Of a stretch of 7,033 bases of DNA, positions 5,513-7,033 are shown piece after piece. Source of the stretch: Flavobacterium sp. (lineage in GTDB: Bacteria > Bacteroidota > Bacteroidia > Flavobacteriales > Flavobacteriaceae); NCBI GenBank assembly GCA_024709705.1, contig JANJWE010000031.1, positions 1 through 7,033 on the forward strand, read 5' to 3'. The position numbers were made by a program, and so were the translations under genes. Positions within the stretch are counted from its first letter, which is position 1, and every line of letters begins with the position of its first letter. The notes beneath the pieces were generated by a model that saw nothing but the letters and a program-made list of their open reading frames with translations, was not told the origin of the DNA and ran no database searches.

Positions 5513-6721
5513 ATGCTCACTACTGCTTTTTCGAGATACATCAATAATTTTCGTGGTTTTACGAGAGAAATTTGGATACTGACGATTATTACTTTTATTA
5601 ATCGAGCAGGAACGATGGTATTGCCTTTTTTATCGAAATACTTGAAGGAAGACCTAGAATTCACGTATCAACAAGTAGGATGGATTATGGTCTGTTTCGG
5701 TTCCGGTTCGATGATTGGTTCATGGGTTGGTGGAAAGTTAGCGGATAAAATTGGGTTTTATAAAGTGATGATTTTTAGCCTTATGAGCACCGGTTTGTTG
5801 CTGTTTATCTTTCCTTTTATTACTGAGTTTTCGACACTTTGTATTGCTTGGTTTTTTGTGATGATTATTGCCGATATGTTTCGACCGGCCATGTTTGTAT
5901 CACTGGGTGCTTATGCAAAACCTGAAAACAGGACAAGGGCTTTAACGTTAGTGCGATTAGCGGTTAATCTAGGTTTTGCCGCCGGTCCTGCTTTGGGAGG
6001 ATTGATAATTATGAATATTGGTTATGCCGGATTATTTTATGTGGATGGCGGAACGTGCATCCTTGCGATTTCTATTTTTTGGCTTTTGGTAAAAGAAAAG
6101 AAAAAACCAATTAATGAACACATTGATACATTTGAAGAGTCAAGAAGATCGGTTTTCAAAGACCGTCCGTTTTGGGTTTTCTTGTTTGTGAGTTTTGTGA
6201 CGGGGATGATTTTCTTTCAATTGTTTACGACTCTTCCCCTATATAATAATGAGCAATATGGTTTAACCGAATTTGAAATTGGATTGTTAATGACGTTGAA
6301 TGGTTTTCTGGTTTTCCTTTTAGAAATGCCGATTGTGAGCTATTTTGAACGCAACAAAGTCGATAAAATGAAGATTGTTTTATTGGGTTCACTATGCATG
6401 GCTTTAGGATTTTATGCATTATTAATTAATATTTGGGCGGGAATTTTAGTAATCAACATTTTATTTTTAACGTTTGGCGAAATGTTTGCTTTTCCGTTTT
6501 CTAATTCTTTTGCTTTAAGTCGAGCTCCAAGAGGACATGAGGGTCGTTATATGGCCTTATACACCATGACCTTTAGTTTGGCACACATTGTCAGTTCTAA
6601 AATGGGTATGCAACTTATTGCGGTTTATGGTTATCAAGTCAATTGGTTAGTGATGGGAACTTGTGGAATGGTAGCTGTATTATGTTCAATTTGGGTGATA
6701 AAGATGGTAAAACAAGAATAA
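5513..6721 (+). CDS. MFS transporter, DHA1-like drug/metabolite exporter
   Basis: Inner-membrane major facilitator superfamily protein of 402 aa, the normal size for 12 membrane helices, with a basic loop at 194-220 (KEKKKP...) between the two six-helix halves. MFS motif A is intact between TM2 and TM3 (GGKLADKIGFYK, 73-84). TM5 carries GFAAGPALGG (154-163), a match to motif C, which is typical of proton-coupled antiporters of the DHA families; export is therefore likely but the substrate is unknown. The frame is open further upstream to a TTG at 5447, but a consensus promoter lies within that extension, so the ATG at 5513 is used; its first residues are polar, then TM1 begins at about 20. 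The gene stands alone and ends three bases before a strong hairpin terminator. Confidence 0.92.
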   Translation: MLTTAFSRYINNFRGFTREIWILTIITFINRAGTMVLPFLSKYLKEDLEFTYQQVGWIMVCFGSGSMIGSWVGGKLADKIGFYKVMIFSLMSTGLLLFIFPFITEFSTLCIAWFFVMIIADMFRPAMFVSLGAYAKPENRTRALTLVRLAVNLGFAAGPALGGLIIMNIGYAGLFYVDGGTCILAISIFWLLVKEKKKPINEHIDTFEESRRSVFKDRPFWVFLFVSFVTGMIFFQLFTTLPLYNNEQYGLTEFEIGLLMTLNGFLVFLLEMPIVSYFERNKVDKMKIVLLGSLCMALGFYALLINIWAGILVINILFLTFGEMFAFPFSNSFALSRAPRGHEGRYMALYTMTFSLAHIVSSKMGMQLIAVYGYQVNWLVMGTCGMVAVLCSIWVIKMVKQE

Positions 6722-6723
6722 AA

Positions 6724-6747
6724 AAACGCACTACTAAGAGTGCGTTT
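6724..6747. terminator. Bidirectional intrinsic terminator between MFS and Hsp20 genes
   Basis: Perfect 9-bp stem AAACGCACT / AGTGCGTTT around the loop ACTAAG, between the MFS stop (6719-6721) and the hsp20 stop (6766-6768). In the minus direction the CGCACT/AGTGCG core is followed by seven T, an excellent terminator for hsp20; in the plus direction the tail is TTTGTATC, weaker but usable for the MFS gene. Confidence 0.9.
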
Positions 6748-6765
6748 GTATCAATTTAAATTTGA

Positions 6766-7033
6766 TTATCCAATTTCAATCATTCGTTTGGGTTTGGGTA
6801 GAGCTTCTTCTCTTTTGGGGAGAGTAATGTGAAGTACTCCGTTTTCGTAAGTTGCATTAATATCGAATTCGTTCACAATTTCGGGCAAGGTGAAAGCTCG
6901 TTTAAAAGAAGAATAGCTAAATTCTTTTCGGGTATATTTTCCTTCTTTATCTTTTTCTTCATTTTCGGTACTCGCCTCAGAAGAAATGGTTAAAATATTA
7001 TCATCTAATTCGATATTAAAATCCTCTTTTCTT
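6766..7033 (-). CDS. Hsp20/alpha-crystallin small heat-shock protein, N-terminus missing
   Basis: The C-terminal 88 residues of a small heat-shock protein lie in the window; the start is beyond the right edge. Such proteins form oligomers in the cytoplasm that hold unfolding proteins in an ATP-independent way. Visible are the middle and end of the alpha-crystallin domain: KEDFNIELDDNILTISSE, a short charged loop (STENEEKDKEGKYTRKEF), FSYSSFKRAFTLP, and the family hallmark A-x-x-x-x-G-V-L in ATYENGVLHITLPK. The protein ends in MIEIG, giving the C-terminal I-x-I motif that docks onto neighbouring subunits. The frame is intact to the TAA (6766-6768), and the strong terminator at 6724-6747 lies just downstream. 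Regulation cannot be judged because the promoter is outside the window. Confidence 0.95.
   Translation of the reverse strand, partial: RKEDFNIELDDNILTISSEASTENEEKDKEGKYTRKEFSYSSFKRAFTLPEIVNEFDINATYENGVLHITLPKREEALPKPKRMIEIG

Overview
This is a low-GC chromosomal segment from a member of Bacteroidota, most likely Flavobacterium or a close relative. The signs are the codon use, promoter-like sites of the TTTG / TAnnTTTG type, the lack of Shine-Dalgarno sequences, a DUF1684 protein of typical flavobacterial form, and short tandem-repeat arrays between genes. The species call is inference. I see no phage, transposon, CRISPR array, tRNA or rRNA.

Left part (1-2343, + strand): two photolyase/cryptochrome-family genes in tandem, 13 bp apart. 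The first is cut by the left edge and keeps the hallmark residues of a class I CPD photolyase. The second is full length (486 aa). It keeps the fold signatures but has lost two of the three tryptophans of the classical electron-transfer chain and several CPD-binding residues, so it is a divergent lineage of uncertain job.

Middle part (2345-5204, - strand): reading in the direction of transcription, a secreted DUF1684 protein, a TatD-family metal-dependent hydrolase, a TcdA-type tRNA t6A37 dehydratase and a HAD-IA phosphatase/phosphomutase. The HAD gene meets the second photolyase tail to tail with one base between the stop codons. Two unrelated short-repeat arrays bracket tcdA: a 7-bp tandem array in its translation-start region and an inverted array of 8-bp units at its 3' end.

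Right part (5205-7033): a 308-bp stretch without a protein gene holds a candidate structured RNA with two mutually exclusive hairpins, and then a good Bacteroidota-type promoter for a 12-TM major facilitator superfamily exporter (+). That promoter shows that the exporter starts at the ATG at 5513 and not further upstream. A strong hairpin terminator separates the exporter from a converging Hsp20 small heat-shock gene (-), which is cut by the right edge.

Functionally these are mostly housekeeping and stress genes: light-driven DNA repair, tRNA modification, nuclease/phosphatase functions, efflux and a chaperone. I do not see a convincing new multi-gene system. The points most worth a second look are the structured element at 5282-5444, the divergent photolyase, and the repeat arrays around tcdA.
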